Counted from the stretch's first letter, positions 12,588-24,292 are shown. The stretch is DNA of 64,000 nucleotides from Monoplex corrugatus (GCA_030674185.1 JAPXFY010000015.1:27816685-27880684); one strand, 5' to 3'. Numbers and translations: made by a program. The notes: generated by a model from the sequence alone, not told the origin.

Positions 12588-12885
12588 AGGTGGATAGGCA
12601 GTAGATGGCAGAACTGGAATCATCATATTAGCAGTAGTGAAAGATTCAGTCTGTACAGAACATTTGTACTTTATCGAAGTAAAACTGTCTTTGCAGTTGA
12701 ATATAGATCAACATGTGAAATATGTAATGAAAGATTTAGAATCCGTATACCTGATTTGGCTCTGCACCGCTTCAGATACAAGCTGTTGATGATCATGACT
12801 TAAAATGTCCATTATGCAAGGAATCTAAGGAAGATGAAATACATTTTGCACTACAATGCCTACTACAAAATGCAGTACAAGTAGT
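12588..12885 (+). mobile_element. LINE C-terminal relic (zinc-binding-like tail)
   Basis: Plus-strand frames give SERFSLYRTFVLYRSKTVF, then RFRIRIPDLALHRFRYKL and, after a frameshift, LKCPLCKESKEDEIHFALQC. The C-x2-C ... H-x4-C pattern after an RFR helix is the standard C-terminus of a LINE family that is also present at 27450-28510, 35611-36672 and 57505-57790. The RT proper is absent, so the copy is truncated at both ends. Unlike the two larger copies it is not flanked by (GA)n. Confidence 0.7.
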
Positions 12886-13513
12886 TTGTTTCCAGGTGCT
12901 TTTTCGTGCATGCACCACCTTTCTTTTTTCATTTCTTTAGAGACACATGATTGCTTTTATGTACATGCACGTGTGCCTCTGTGTACATGTATGGGTGTGT
13001 GTGTGTGTGTGTTCAATGTGTAAAGACGATGACACCTTTATCCATGCAATATTTTGTTTCTTTTTTTGTGGTTTTAATCAATTTATTCATAGGTACTTTT
13101 TAGCTGTGTCCATGCATGCTTTACATTAATACTTACAAGCGATACACTTTCATTCTAACACTTAATAACTTATCTCACTGATACTATTTCTTTCTGTTTT
13201 ACTGCTCTCCCCCTCCGCAACACTTCCACCTTCTCCTTCCAATAAAGTCTTGGCTTTGTGGCTGCACACGTTTCTTTAGTTCAAATCTGCTTCAGTTCCT
13301 TCCTTATACGTCAGGCCTAGCCACGTCTGACTACGGGTTTTGTCTCCGGATACTCCGGTTTGCCCTTCAGCTCCTTCTCAGTTGGATTTGAATGCTGTTT
13401 TTATCCCCGTTCCTTTTCCACGGTCAGATTGGATTCGTTGCACTAGGCACAATCCATTTAATCAGCCTTACCTCCCATAGTCGTATCTTTCCTTTGACTC
13501 AACCACCTATACA
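12886..13513. other. No recognisable feature
   Basis: A short (GT) run at 12990-13010 and pyrimidine-rich sequence near 13200-13400; nothing else is evident. Confidence 0.5.
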
Positions 13514-13544
13514 TCTATCTATCTATCAATCTATCTGTTTATCT

Positions 13545-13608
<64 letters not shown>

Positions 13609-13637
13609 TTTATATATATATATATATATTATATACA
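13514..13637 (+). repeat. (TCTA)n(AC)n(TA)n compound microsatellite
   Basis: TCTA words at 13514-13545, AC repeat at about 13549-13596, then TA repeat to 13637. Confidence 0.97.
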
Positions 13638-13690
13638 TACACACAATTTCCCTCAAGACAAGACATTCAAATAGTACATCATATAGTGTT

Positions 13691-14168
13691 CATTTCCAGT
13701 ATTTATTTCCAATATTTCCACCTCAGCCATATTGTTAATTTCCAGTATTTATTTCCAATATTTCGACTCCTACCATATTGTTAATTTCCAGTATTTATTT
13801 CCAATATTTCGACTCCAGCCATATTATTAATATCCAGTATTTATTTCCAATATTTCCACCCCAGCCATATCGTTACTTTCCAATATTTCGACCCAAGCCA
13901 TATTGTTTATTTCCAGTATCTATTTCCAATATTTCGACTCCAGCCATATTGTTAATTTCCAGTATTTATTTCCAATATTTCTATCCCAGCCATATTGTTC
14001 ATTTTCTAGTTCCAATATTTCGATTCCAGCCATATTGTTACTTTCCAGTATTTATTTCCAATATTTCGACCCAAGCCATATTGTTAATTTCCAGTATCTA
14101 TTTCCAATATTTCGACCCAAGCCATATTGTTACTTTCCAGTATCTATTTCCAATATTTCTATCCCAGC
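13691..14168 (+). repeat. 46-bp tandem satellite, about 10 copies
   Basis: The unit contains CAGCCATATTGTTAATTTCC followed by AGTATTTATTTCCAATATTT and CGACTC. Copies differ by a few substitutions, and two are shortened (near 13875 and 14005) by loss of part of the AGTATTTATTT block. Because 46 is not a multiple of three, the frame changes at each unit; the open frames across it are not genes. Confidence 0.93.
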
Positions 14169-14282
14169 CCTCCCAGGTTAAAACAGTTTTATATAATGTA
14201 AGTATCTTTATGTTGTAGAACTCATTTGTCTCCCCTTTTCTTAATTGCAAGTATACACATCTGCCATTTTCTCTTGCCTGTT

Positions 14283-14283
<1 letters not shown>

Positions 14284-14319
<36 letters not shown>

Positions 14320-14396
14320 GTGTGTGTGTGTGTGTGTGTGTGTATGCGCGCGTGCGTGAGTGTGTGTGCGCATGCGTGAGTGTGTGTGTGTGTGTC
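14284..14396 (+). repeat. (GT)n compound microsatellite
   Basis: GT repeat with TTTTG and GCGCGTGCGTGAG interruptions. It truncates the LINE RNase H relic to its right. Confidence 0.97.
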
Positions 14397-14399
14397 TTT

Positions 14400-14770
14400 T
14401 CACTGCCTCCAATTTCAACCTGACCAGGAATCAAGGTAAAAACAATGTGGTAGTCTTCACTTGTAAAAGAAGAAAACAGTTCAAAGAATTTCAGAAGTTC
14501 TGGATGACGAATGTTTCGGCCAGCAGTTGCTTGCAAAGCGGAAAGGGAGTCAGAAAAGATCAGAAAATCTTTATGCTTGGATTGGGACAACATGTTTAGT
14601 ACCAAAACCTGAGCAATCAGTTCAGCAGTATAAACAGATCTGTGGGAGGGAATAATGTTTTGAAAATAAACGATCGGGAACAACGAACAGAAGGCAGCAG
14701 CAGTCTTTTCTGAAATGGTCAGACTTGATGGCCGACCTGCCAGCAGGCAGACAGGACTTAGGCCCTGCAC
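14400..14770 (-). mobile_element. LINE RNase H domain relic
   Basis: The minus-strand frame reads HRSVYTAELIAQVLVLNML, then FLIFSDSLSALQATAG, then a degraded IPGQVEIGGSEK. These correspond to the E-containing helix (AEL), the D-containing SDSLSAL strand and the PGH-GI-GNE loop of the ribonuclease H domain carried by some LINEs. The last catalytic region has lost its usual histidine (PGQ for PGH), and the domain is cut by the (GT)n tract. It lies immediately downstream of a gag-like relic of the same strand with no endonuclease or RT between them. Confidence 0.8.
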
Positions 14771-15480
14771 GTCTGGTGGAAATCGTTTATCTCCGCCATC
14801 ATGACCTTTTGGCCTCCCGTTCTTGCTGTGGAGCTGTTCCAGGATGGTCGGGGCGGGGGGGGGGGGGGCCTCTCAGGTTGTCCAGCACCGGGTGGTTTCG
14901 ACTGACGGGCAGTCTGAGAAACAACGGATTTAATGTCCGTGCTGAGGGTTTTCATGTCCTCATGCTACTTCTCAAATTACAGTTTTTGTCCATGTAAGGT
15001 CGGTCTGACAAGCAGTGGAGATTAAAGTTGCTTGTTTCTTTACGGTTGCTACGTAAGTTTTAATTAAAAACGGAGTATTTCCTGCTACCAGTCGCTTCCA
15101 CTCGTGGGGGGAGGGAGACTTCCTGCACAATTTATGCACACAACTGGCCCGTCTCATGTTCCTCCATGTGCAGTTTTAGCACATTTGCCACACTTTTCTA
15201 TATCGGGACATCTGTCCCTTACATGTCTGATTTTCTAGTATCACATTGGCGAGGGAACATACGGGAGACTTTGACACTCAGATACAATATCTTTAGCGAT
15301 TGTAGTAACACAGGACAACAGAATGTCAGGAAGAAGGTGTTCGTTGGCAGTCTCTCGGAGCTCTTCCAGAACATGGCCCGGTATACCCGTATAACAACAG
15401 CCTGAGATCTTTACTTTTGTCTCTATTTCCTTCTTGGGGACTTCTGTGAGCTCTGAGCACTCTATCACCCCCCTAGCTAC
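14771..15480 (-). mobile_element. LINE ORF1 (gag-like zinc-knuckle) relic
   Basis: Minus-strand frames give IRHVRDRCPDIEKCGKCAKT, then VCINCAGSLPPPHEWKRLVA, and STACQTDLTWTK further on. The C-x2-C-type knuckles followed by a C-x2-C-x-G-SHP-like segment (here GSLPPPHEW) are typical of the ORF1 nucleic-acid-binding protein of RNase-H-type LINEs. A proline-rich tail with a poly-G/poly-C run near 14856-14870 follows. Frameshifts break the frame. The 5' limit is uncertain and may extend past 15480. Confidence 0.6.
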
Positions 15481-16015
15481 TGTTCAATCCCTGTGCACGA
15501 TCCACCACCATTGTTGTTTTAAGTAGTCACTCTGACTACTTTATGTTCTTGCCTTCGATCAAACAGAACCAATTTTTGCATTTTAATGGATTTTGGGTTG
15601 CCAGTGAACCCTGGAAGCCTTTCTGAGTGGCGAACGGTCAAAGCGAAGACAACGTGTTTTTTCCCTCCCCTTACTGACGCCTCCTACCACTAACCACCCA
15701 TCCCAAGGCCAAGTAACTCGAGCTTGAGATTACGTGTTGCTTACGGCAACCACTCATGATTAATATGAAGATGGAGACGATGAAAATGTGAATGAAGGTG
15801 GGACCACGCTTCGTCTCATCCCTCCCCCTTGACCTGTCCGACATGGGTAACCTACGGGGGACATCAGTTTGAATTGTCAAGTAAAGTCCTGTCAGCTTCC
15901 TTGGTTTTCAGGACTATGACTAGTGACGGTACAAAGCTTTCCGCTAAAGGATCACTGGGACCTCAAGCTTCCCGATCACAAGAAGGTGGCAGTCCCCTCC
16001 TGGACAGGAGAAAAA
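15481..16015. other. No firm feature; possible upstream part of the LINE ORF1 relic
   Basis: No motif can be assigned. Continuity with the minus-strand ORF1 relic is possible but unproven. Confidence 0.35.
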
Positions 16016-16101
16016 AAGAGAGAGAGACAGACAGACAGAGACATAGAGAAACAGAGACAGAGAAAGACAGACAGAGGTGGACAGACAGAGAGAGAGAGAG
16101 A

Positions 16102-16185
<84 letters not shown>
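16016..16185 (+). repeat. (GACA)n(GA)n(GT)n microsatellite
   Basis: GACA/GA repeat to about 16102, then about 80 bp of nearly pure GT. Confidence 0.98.
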
Positions 16186-16186
<1 letters not shown>

Positions 16187-16496
16187 GGGGGTACATCTAT
16201 CGGACAAATCATGTACATTCCTGTTTCATTCAGCCAGTAACGGTATAGACTGACCTCCAATTTCTAATTGCTGGTTAAAAATAAAATTTGGAGGCACGAC
16301 AAGGTCTTTGTTGTTGTTGCTGTTGTTGTTGTTTTGTTTTGTTTTTCAGGCAAAGCTTATAGCCTACAAATTTTCCCAATCAGAATTTTATGATTTCTGA
16401 GACGGTCTCCCAGTGACAAACTTTTAGTATTCCAGACTGTGCTTCTGATTTTGGTAATCTTACTAATGTCCTACTTCAAAGAGAATAAGAATGTAT

Positions 16497-16618
16497 ATCT
16501 ATCTATTTATCTATGTATCTATCTAGCTAGCTAGCTACGTATCTCTCTCTCTCTCTCTCTCTCTGTCCTCTCTCTCTCTCTATATATATATATATAATAT
16601 AATATATATATATTATAA
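16497..16618 (+). repeat. (TATC)n(CT)n(TA)n compound microsatellite
   Basis: TATC words, then CT repeat at 16541-16580, then TA repeat. Confidence 0.95.
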
Positions 16619-18183
16619 AGCGTATTCATCTGTAAACACGGAAGGACGAAATTTTCAGTGAAACAAATATCATCGACATATTGTTAACATGTTCGACTTT
16701 CATATTCTGAGGGATTATGTTTGTTAGCTAAAATATTTATGATTGACATTCCTTTCACGTAAGCTACATTGTTTTGTTGTAGTTCTTCGTAGCACCAAAA
16801 CATTGTTATTATTTTCAAATCACATTCTCTGCATCAGAAATCACAAGCATGTGCCAAAATGGATTCTCTTTTTTCATTTAAGATTTTCTTCATTTCTTTT
16901 ATTTCACATAGATCACGGAGATTACGTTGTAGCTCGTAAAAATATACATCTTGTTCTCTTAATTATTTGTCTATTCTTAGTGCTTGACTTTCGCGTGTAT
17001 TCAACTTGAGTTTAAATAAATTTTGAAACGAATTAAGCATCTTTACATACATCATTATCTCTTCTCTTGTTCATGATATTTCATCACCAGCTAACTGCTA
17101 TATTTTCATGCCTTTTGCTTTTTATACGAGATATCGGACGGCTTCTAATCTTAAGTGCCAAAAGCTCTACGGCGAGAACTAATGCCAGCAGCAAAAAGTG
17201 GGGGAGGAGCGGGGAAACTTGGTTTGGGGGAGGGCTCGACGTGCTTGTCTGATACCACAATAAACATCAAAGGTCTCGTATAGCCACCCACCAAGACTAC
17301 CACTACTCCGTGTAGAGTAATCAGGAACACTATCCCTGTCTGAAAATCAGGCCCACGTTCAGATACACCAATGGCATGTGACAGCTATGTGCAGGATATC
17401 GAATCAACTGATTTGGAATCGTCTTGTGCCAGTAATATCCAATTATTACGCAGTGCCCTATCTACATTTATCCTTTTATGTGGTGAAGTGTTGAATTATT
17501 CCCTTTGTTCAAATAACAGCTTTCCGTTATTAAAAACTTCTGCAAGTGACTCATTTGGTACGCATCATATACATGCCTTTTTTCATATCTTTCAGCGCAT
17601 TCCTTGTTTCTTCTCTGGTTATCATTCATTCACATAAAGCAGCCTAATTTGTTTCCAACCAAGTTAAACAATCATTTTTCTGTAGAAATATACGTGGTTA
17701 TCTTACGTCAATCGCAGCTGTTTATTGGCTGTATAACTGTTATAGTATGACAATGGCTTTTGTAATTTTTTTGTTTTCGTAATATTTTCTTATGATTAGT
17801 GATAATTTCCAGCTCTTGTCTCGTCACAAAGTCTGATAATATCTTTGTCTTGCTTCGCGGTATTTTTTTTTTCTATACAATAGAAATAGTGTTCTTTTCT
17901 TCTTCTTCTATCCTCTTGGCTGAAGCTCTTACTTGTCCTCCTCCTCTAGTGTGATCCATTTTTAATAACTCTATGGTTTATGCTTTACATTCCATAAGTC
18001 AGTAAGATATTAAAATACAATCTTTCCAATCAGCCGAGAAGGCTTGACTGTAGTCACCCCCTTGTCCACCCGTCTAGCCTCATCTCTTCTTTGGAGCAGC
18101 CCTGCTGGGTAGGTCTGAGACCTCTATGCGCTGTATCCAGAATCCAAAACAAGTGTGACTGCCCGCGTTCAAGGAAACAGCAA
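16619..18183. other. No recognisable feature
   Basis: AT-rich sequence. Frames at 16743-17009 and 17371-17637 are open for 88 codons each but carry no recognisable motif or splice context. Confidence 0.45.
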
Positions 18184-18189
18184 CCAGAA

Positions 18190-18395
18190 AAAACATGAAA
18201 AATGAATAAGAACGCGTGTTTAAAACAACAAGACAAGACCGATCACAAACAAACACACACCAGATACAAAAACTGTTGTATCTGGTGTTTGTTTGTGATC
18301 TTACGCTTGACAAAGGCCAGTTGGTCGAAAATGTTCGCCTGTCTTGTCTTGTTGTATTAAGTACGCGTTCTGATTCTTCTTTCGTGTTGTATCCA
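18190..18395 (+). repeat. Long imperfect palindrome with a 40-bp insertion in one arm
   Basis: The inner hairpin, 18241-18300, starts GATCACAAACAAACAC and ends GTGTTTGTTTGTGATC around a loop near 18270-18274. Outside it the left arm GAACGCGT-type sequence and ACAACAAGACAAGAC pairs with GTCTTGTCTTGTTGT and ACGCGTTC on the right. The right arm alone carries 18301-18340, which includes GACAAAGGCCAGTTGGTCGA. Two inverted copies of one short repeat would give this structure. Confidence 0.85.
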
Positions 18396-19223
18396 GAGAT
18401 CCACACAGCCCGATGGACAAATAACCCAGACACGACAGGACGACTGTGGATCTGTCAGTTCTCCTGCAACACACATTGGCACAGCTACGGACAGAATAAC
18501 CGCTGAACCCTATCGCGAGCTGTTGTGACATCACTGACCAGCTGACCACTTGGCTCACCAACCAGGACCCTGAGACTGAATTATGGTTGACTGACCATAA
18601 TGTCTGCCTGTATTACATGTATGTCAATACTATTTTCCAATACACAAGCCTACAGAAAATGAAGAAGGAAAAAACTGGGTGTCGCTGCAATAAATGCTAG
18701 AAGCTTACAAAACAATTAAACAAAGTCATTATTAAATGAAACTGATTTTGTTCGTGGTCCAAGCTACAGGCGGCCAAACAATAGCTATATGAAAATGAGG
18801 AGTTCGTACAGAAAATGCATAAACTGTTGGACACTTTCTCTGTGAATCTAATGAACCGAGTAAGATTGATAACTGGAACTGTGTGAAATGGAAATACAAG
18901 TCCTGACGGTTTAGACGAGCAAGACGTTGTCACCAGCAAATACAAATGCAATACACCAAAACCTGGTCACAGCTCAATACCATGTTTATCATCATCGGCA
19001 AAAAACTGTGCTCTTCTGGACGTGAAAAAGAAAGACATCAATGGTCTCAGTAAGCAGTCTTGATTTGTCTGCCGTTGTCTCTGTTCTTGCTGCCGTAGCT
19101 AAAGATCTGCTTTCCTTCCTTAAAACAATGTTTTTGTCTGTACAATGCACATGTCTGATGCATAATGTGGTGGGCTCTTATTCTTAACGCATTCTGTTAC
19201 TGATGACGTTGCCTGTCTGACAC
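18396..19223. other. No recognisable feature
   Basis: No gene-like frame or repeat recognised. Confidence 0.5.
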
Positions 19224-19251
19224 GAGAGAGAGAGAGAGAGAGGGAGGGAGG

Positions 19252-19328
<77 letters not shown>
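19224..19328 (+). repeat. (GA)n microsatellite
   Basis: About 105 bp of GA with a GAGG-type interruption near 19241-19257. Confidence 0.98.
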
Positions 19329-19859
19329 ACTGAACAATTACTGTACCAGATTTACGGTCGCGATGTGGCCTAGATGTCAGTCATCGGTCTATTTTGTGAT
19401 TTGCTTTGTTTTGTTTCCTTTCAGTTTGCGTGTTTGTTACTTTGTTTGTTTTTGAGCTGAACGTATTTCTCTGTCATGGTCGCTACTCCTGTAACTATTA
19501 AATTAACGTATTGACTACTATTACTATTACTATTACTACGTCGTACTACAATCACCATTTTTGTTACTTTAGTTACTAACTACTGTTATTACTACCACTC
19601 GTATTACAGCTACTTCTACTATTTCGACCAACAACCATCAATCTTTCACCATTTCTTCTAACTACTACAACTGCTGCTAACTACTACTACAACTACTACT
19701 ACCATCGCCATATACTCACCATGGTCTGTGGTATGCGGCTTGCTCCATTTAAAGTATGAATCTGCAACAACACAAAACAGGTCCAGTTGTAGACATGCGC
19801 TTCCATGGGAAACGGGAAGACAATATGAACTGAAAACACATACACACTCGATCTCGAAG
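19329..19859. other. TAC/CTA-rich low-complexity sequence
   Basis: From 19497 to 19700 the sequence is rich in ACT and TAC trinucleotides. No gene is evident. Confidence 0.5.
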
Positions 19860-19978
19860 CCGCGCACACATGCACACGCACATGCACACACACACCATGC
19901 ATAAACACGCACAAAAATACGCATATACAAACACACCATGCGCGCGCGCGCGCACACACACACACGCACACGCACGCA

Positions 19979-20049
<71 letters not shown>

Positions 20050-20052
20050 ATG
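19860..20052 (+). repeat. (CA)n compound microsatellite with CG core
   Basis: Degenerate CA repeat, a GCGCGCGCGC core near 19940, then about 70 bp of pure CA. Confidence 0.97.
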
Positions 20053-20609
20053 GACATATAAACAAGGGAAACAAATTCAGTGAAGAGAATTCAACAGCTA
20101 TTCTAACACTGTCAGTTTTACTAATGTTGTACCAACAAAACAGTAAAGTACTATGAGGGACCACACAGAGACTTAGTTATCGAGAACGGGCGACAGGAAA
20201 TGATGACACAGTATAATGGATATTGAAACATAAAGTCACACGCAAAATCCAAGAAGGAAAACATGAAGCGACACGGACATACCGACACAACACGACACAG
20301 ACAGAGAATATCTATCTATCTATATAATTATGTATTACAGGAAGGGAGATGGAATTCACGACCTGCAAGTCAAAAGTTCGTTACGCAACTAACACACAGT
20401 CACTGTACTATGTTTATGCTCACAGCTGTTCAAAAACACAGAGACATCTACCAGACCAGCTGGCAGATTGATCAGCACAATGGATAATTGACTGGGAGAT
20501 CGTCAGTCCAAACAAGTGGTGTGGGGTTTAAGTGTTTATCACTTCAAGGATAACTAAACAGGGGCAGAGAGACAATGACCTCGGAGAACCCACAAACAAT
20601 GAGATGGGG
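20053..20609. other. No firm feature; possible tRNA-derived SINE relic on the minus strand
   Basis: The minus strand of 20345-20375 reads GGTCGTGAATTCCATCTCC, resembling a pol III B box, but no clear A box or SINE body follows. Confidence 0.3.
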
Positions 20610-20683
20610 CGGAGAGAGAGAGAGAGAAAGGGAGTGAGTGAGAGAGAGAGAGAGAGTGAGAGTGTGTGAGAAGAGAGAGAGTG

Positions 20684-20747
<64 letters not shown>
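20610..20747 (+). repeat. (GA)n microsatellite
   Basis: GA repeat with GTGA and GTGT interruptions; pure from about 20690. Confidence 0.98.
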
Positions 20748-20749
<2 letters not shown>

Positions 20750-21116
20750 CAGTGTGACAGACGAACATACATAGAAGAACAAAGACCTTTTTTCTTCAAT
20801 ATTCTTTCCATACGGACCTCCGACACAAACTCTCCAACACCCACAAAATTGAATCAGTCTTTTTGCTCCGTCAGACTCTGATAGGTAAAGGATTCCCCAT
20901 GATCCTGAAGTCGCACAGGAATGAAGAGGTAGAAATTTCCTCTATCTTTTTTATTGAAGAAAAGACGTTTAACAAGTGCGTTGAATTCTATATATCTTGG
21001 GCCCTTGGCCTTCCTCAGTGTAAAATGATCCTATTGACATCGTTGAACACAGTTGTTGCTTTATTTTTCCCACTTTTTCTAATTGATTGCATGCAGCCAC
21101 ATGACATAAGGATTTA
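20748..21116. other. No recognisable feature
   Basis: An 84-codon open frame lies here, without recognisable motifs. Confidence 0.45.
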
Positions 21117-21362
21117 AACACACACACACACATGCGCGCGCGCGCACACACACACACACACACACATACACAACACACACACGAACTTTGGCATCCAATC
21201 GTACACAAATACAAGTGCATTTTCATATCAATCTTAGGACACCAGTTTAAAAATCCACTGACCCTAGTTCTCTCCACTAGAAAAAGAAAAGCAGACGGAC
21301 TATAATACCTAAAATGTTGAGGAAACACTAACACAGAAATATACTAAATTGTGTGTTTCTAT

Positions 21363-21420
<58 letters not shown>

Positions 21421-21515
21421 CACACATGAGGACAAATAAACCTGCATTTTCATATCAATCTTAGGACACTAGTTTGAAACCCTACAGATGCCAGGTCTCT
21501 CACTATGAAGAAGAT
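21117..21515 (+). repeat. Tandem duplication of a (CA)n tract plus unique flank (two units, about 234 bp apart)
   Basis: A (CA)n tract with CG core (21117-21182) is followed by sequence containing TGCATTTTCATATCAATCTT. The same order, (CA)n at 21364-21427 followed by the same phrase, recurs about 234 bp further on. The flank copies share roughly 33 bp at high identity and then drift apart. Confidence 0.8.
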
Positions 21516-21544
21516 GGGGGGCGGGGGGGCGGAAGGGACGACAA

Positions 21545-22125
21545 AACTAGATTCTTTCTTTCTTTTATTGTTGTTTAAAGCCCAGCCGACTGCGCAGAGC
21601 CATATCAGAGCTATAACCGCTTCAAAACACACAAAACTTCAACAGCGAAAAAAAAGAAAAGAAAATTAAGTACACGTATCAATACATTCGCGCATATAAT
21701 CTAAGGACATGCCCCCGGCGTAGGACCATTCCGTCCGATTTATCGCACAAGGGAGATTTAAAAAACACACCTGAATACATATATAAGCATACATAAGGAC
21801 ACCAAAACATATATAAAAACAGGCATAAATTACCTAAAATTGCTTCCGCATATCTCACCTCCTTAGAGCCAAAAATGCACTTAATACATGTACCCATTAT
21901 CAATCTGAAGAAAAAGCACGTTAAGACTTTATCGAAAAAATACAGGTGAATGGACCAGTAAGGCAGAAAATAAGTAGAAATGACAGAAAGCAAGGCAACA
22001 AGGCAGAAACAAAGAGTGTGACATAAAAGAAGAAATTTCTAGCACAGAATGTCCAGAAGGTGGGGATACTATTTATACTGAAAGAGCCCCCGGCATCCCA
22101 ACGGGGGAGACAAAACTAGATGAGC
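21545..22125 (-). repeat. Dispersed repeat D, copy 1 (TATA-like box at the 5' side, AATAAA at the 3' side)
   Basis: Read on the minus strand, it opens with GTTGGGATGCCGGGGGCTC and a TATAAATA box near 22070, and continues about 550 bp to GCGCAGTCGGCTGGGCTTTA followed by AACAACAATAAAAG. Copy 2 is at 37745-38265 and shares the order GGGATGCTGGGGG, TATAAATA, GTGCTAGACATT, TCCATTCACCTGT and the CAGTC-GCTGGCTTT-like end. Neither copy has a long ORF. The 3' ends carry different simple tails, which suggests a retroposed element. Family unknown to me. Confidence 0.75.
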
Positions 22126-23277
22126 ATAATAAATACTACAATGCTAAAGAAACGACAACAATGGGTTATCATAAAATAACTATCTCAATGCACTTTGCTC
22201 CCCTATGGCTTCAGGTTTATAGCACAATCTTTATCTTCATCCCCTGTGACAGGAAATACACACAACAAAATGACATCGCCCAAACAGCTGACGTCAAACA
22301 GTGGAAAGGGATCTGCTGATGGGGAAAACAGGACGGGGTGACGCAGTAAGCATGACTAATAACCGCGCACGCTGAACCAGTGGACTGCCCACCACGTCCT
22401 CAGGACTCCGCGGGAACTTGTATCAAGTGTAAACGGTTCTTAACCACTAAACCACGCCACTCGACGCGTCAAAGCCAAGCAACAGGTCTTCACCCCGCGT
22501 GCGAGTACCCCGACCTGCTATTGATATTGACAAGAGCAAGCAGATCAATACGTCATGCCGACAGGGATCAATACAGATCACTGTGTAACGACAGGCGACG
22601 AAAAGCGAGCTAGCTTCATCACCACTACAACAATTACAACAACACAGGTGCAGGCCACTGATGGCGGTGTGGATGTGTGTCAAGTGCACGGCCTGTCACC
22701 TACTTTTTCCCCACGCCCTTTCTCTGTCTCCCAACCTTCATTCTTTCAGAACATCACTGTTCAGGAAGCTGGCGAACAGCATGAAGGAGCCAAAGATTTT
22801 TCTTGGACTGTATCATGGGATGCAACTGTGGGGAGATGTCTGTAAAACTTAGGAATGAGCTTTTATGGCTGGTTGGCGTAAATGGTAAAGCTTCCACCTT
22901 CCAGTGTGCCCGTACAGGTTTACATGAGCTCGACACTACCCGAAAAATAACTATGCGTGCGGCCCCCAACCCAGCCAGCCATCAAGGAATGAGTACCCAC
23001 CCCTCTCCTCGGTTGGAGAAAGTAAAGCAGTGAGGAGATAAGCAATGCCCTTACGATGACGGGTGTGAGAAAAGTTGAAGTCTCTTTCACCTCACTCCCC
23101 TATGACCCCAGCCATGTAATCAATCATAGATAACACCATATAGTTTTCTGGGGTGCATATACTGGCTATTTCGGTGTCTCCATAAGCCACTAAACCGCAG
23201 CATTAAGCGATAAGGCATACAGGATCCTGAACACACATACCTGATGTTCAGCGAGCGTATACGCACAAAGGGCGTTC
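22126..23277. other. Unassigned stretch with two possible tRNA-derived SINE heads
   Basis: On the minus strand of 22390-22475, TGGTTTAGTGGTTA resembles a pol III A box and GATACAAGTTCC a decayed B box. On the plus strand near 22862-22935, TTGGCGTAAATGGTAAAG and AGGTTTACATGAGC may be another head. No gene is recognised. Confidence 0.35.
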
Positions 23278-24128
23278 AGACGCCAAAAGAGTCTGTATAG
23301 AATAATGATCAGCAGGGACATGGGAATAAATCCCTGTCCTACGCACCAGGGTCGCCAGAAATACGGTTCTGTATAGAATAATGATCAGCAGGGACATGGG
23401 AATAAATCCCTGTCCTAAGCACCAGGCGCCAAAAGGTCTGTATAGAATAATGATCAGCAGGGACATGGGAATAAATCCCTGTCCTAGCACCAGACGCCAA
23501 AAGGTCTGTATAATAAGAATCTCAATTGATATAAGCAGCAGGGACATGGGAATAAATCCCTGTCCTAAGCACCAGACGCCAAAAGGTCTGTATAGAATCA
23601 TGATCAGCAGGGACATGGGAATAAATCCCTGTCCTAAGCACCAGGCGCCAAAAGGTCTGTATAGAATAATGATCAGCAGGGACATGGGAATAAATCCCTG
23701 TCCTAAGCACCAGACGCCAAAAGGTCTGTATAGAATCATGATCAGCAGGGACATGGGAATAAATCCCTGTCCTAAGCACCAGACGCCAAAAGGTCTGTAT
23801 AGAATCATGATCAGCAGGGACATGGGAATAAATCCTTGTCCTAAGCACCAGACGCCAAAAGGTCTGTATAGAATCATGATCAGCAGGGACATGGGAATAA
23901 ATCCCTGTCCTAAGCACCAGACGCCAAAAGGTCTGTATAGAATCATGATCAGCAGGGACATGGGAATAAATCCCTGCCTACGCACCAGACGCCAAAAGGT
24001 CTGTATAGAATATGATCAGCAGGGACATGGGAATAAATCCCTGTCCTAGCACCAGACGCCAAAAGGTCTGTATAGAATAATGATCAGCAGGGACATGGGA
24101 ATAAATCCCTGTCCTACGCACCAGGCGC
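23278..24128 (+). repeat. 69-bp tandem satellite, about 12 copies, with a hairpin in each unit
   Basis: The unit runs GACGCCAAAAGGTCTGTATA, GAATCATGATCAGCAGGGAC, ATGGGAATAAATCCCTGTCC, TAAGCACCA. The segment GGACATGGGAATAAATCCCT plus GTCC folds as GGACA and GGGA pairing with TCCC and TGTCC, with one bulged T and an ATAAA loop. Most units are 67-69 bp, and one near 23510-23540 carries an insertion. Since 69 is divisible by three the array stays open on both strands (222 and 245 codons), which I regard as an artefact. Confidence 0.95.
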
Positions 24129-24292
24129 CGCAAAGACAAGGCCCGAACTCAGGACGTCCTAACCGCCTGGCTATGGCATCCATAGGGTGAGGGTGAGGGT
24201 GAGGGTGATGGTGTGAACGGGTTAATAACTAATCAAATAGTGGCGGGTGCTGGCACAGACACAGCGTGCGAAAATGTTAAAACTACAGGAAC

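Noticed and set aside
13691..14168. Possible CRISPR-like array (regular AATATTTCGACTC spacing)
   Set aside because: There are no unique spacers; the whole 46-bp unit is repeated, so it is a satellite in an animal genome.
23248..24049. 245-codon (minus) and 222-codon (plus) open frames
   Set aside because: The 69-bp satellite read through; the same argument applies.
24181..24211. GGGTGA repeats as interstitial telomere sequence
   Set aside because: The unit is GAGGGT/GGGTGA, not TTAGGG, and there are only four copies.
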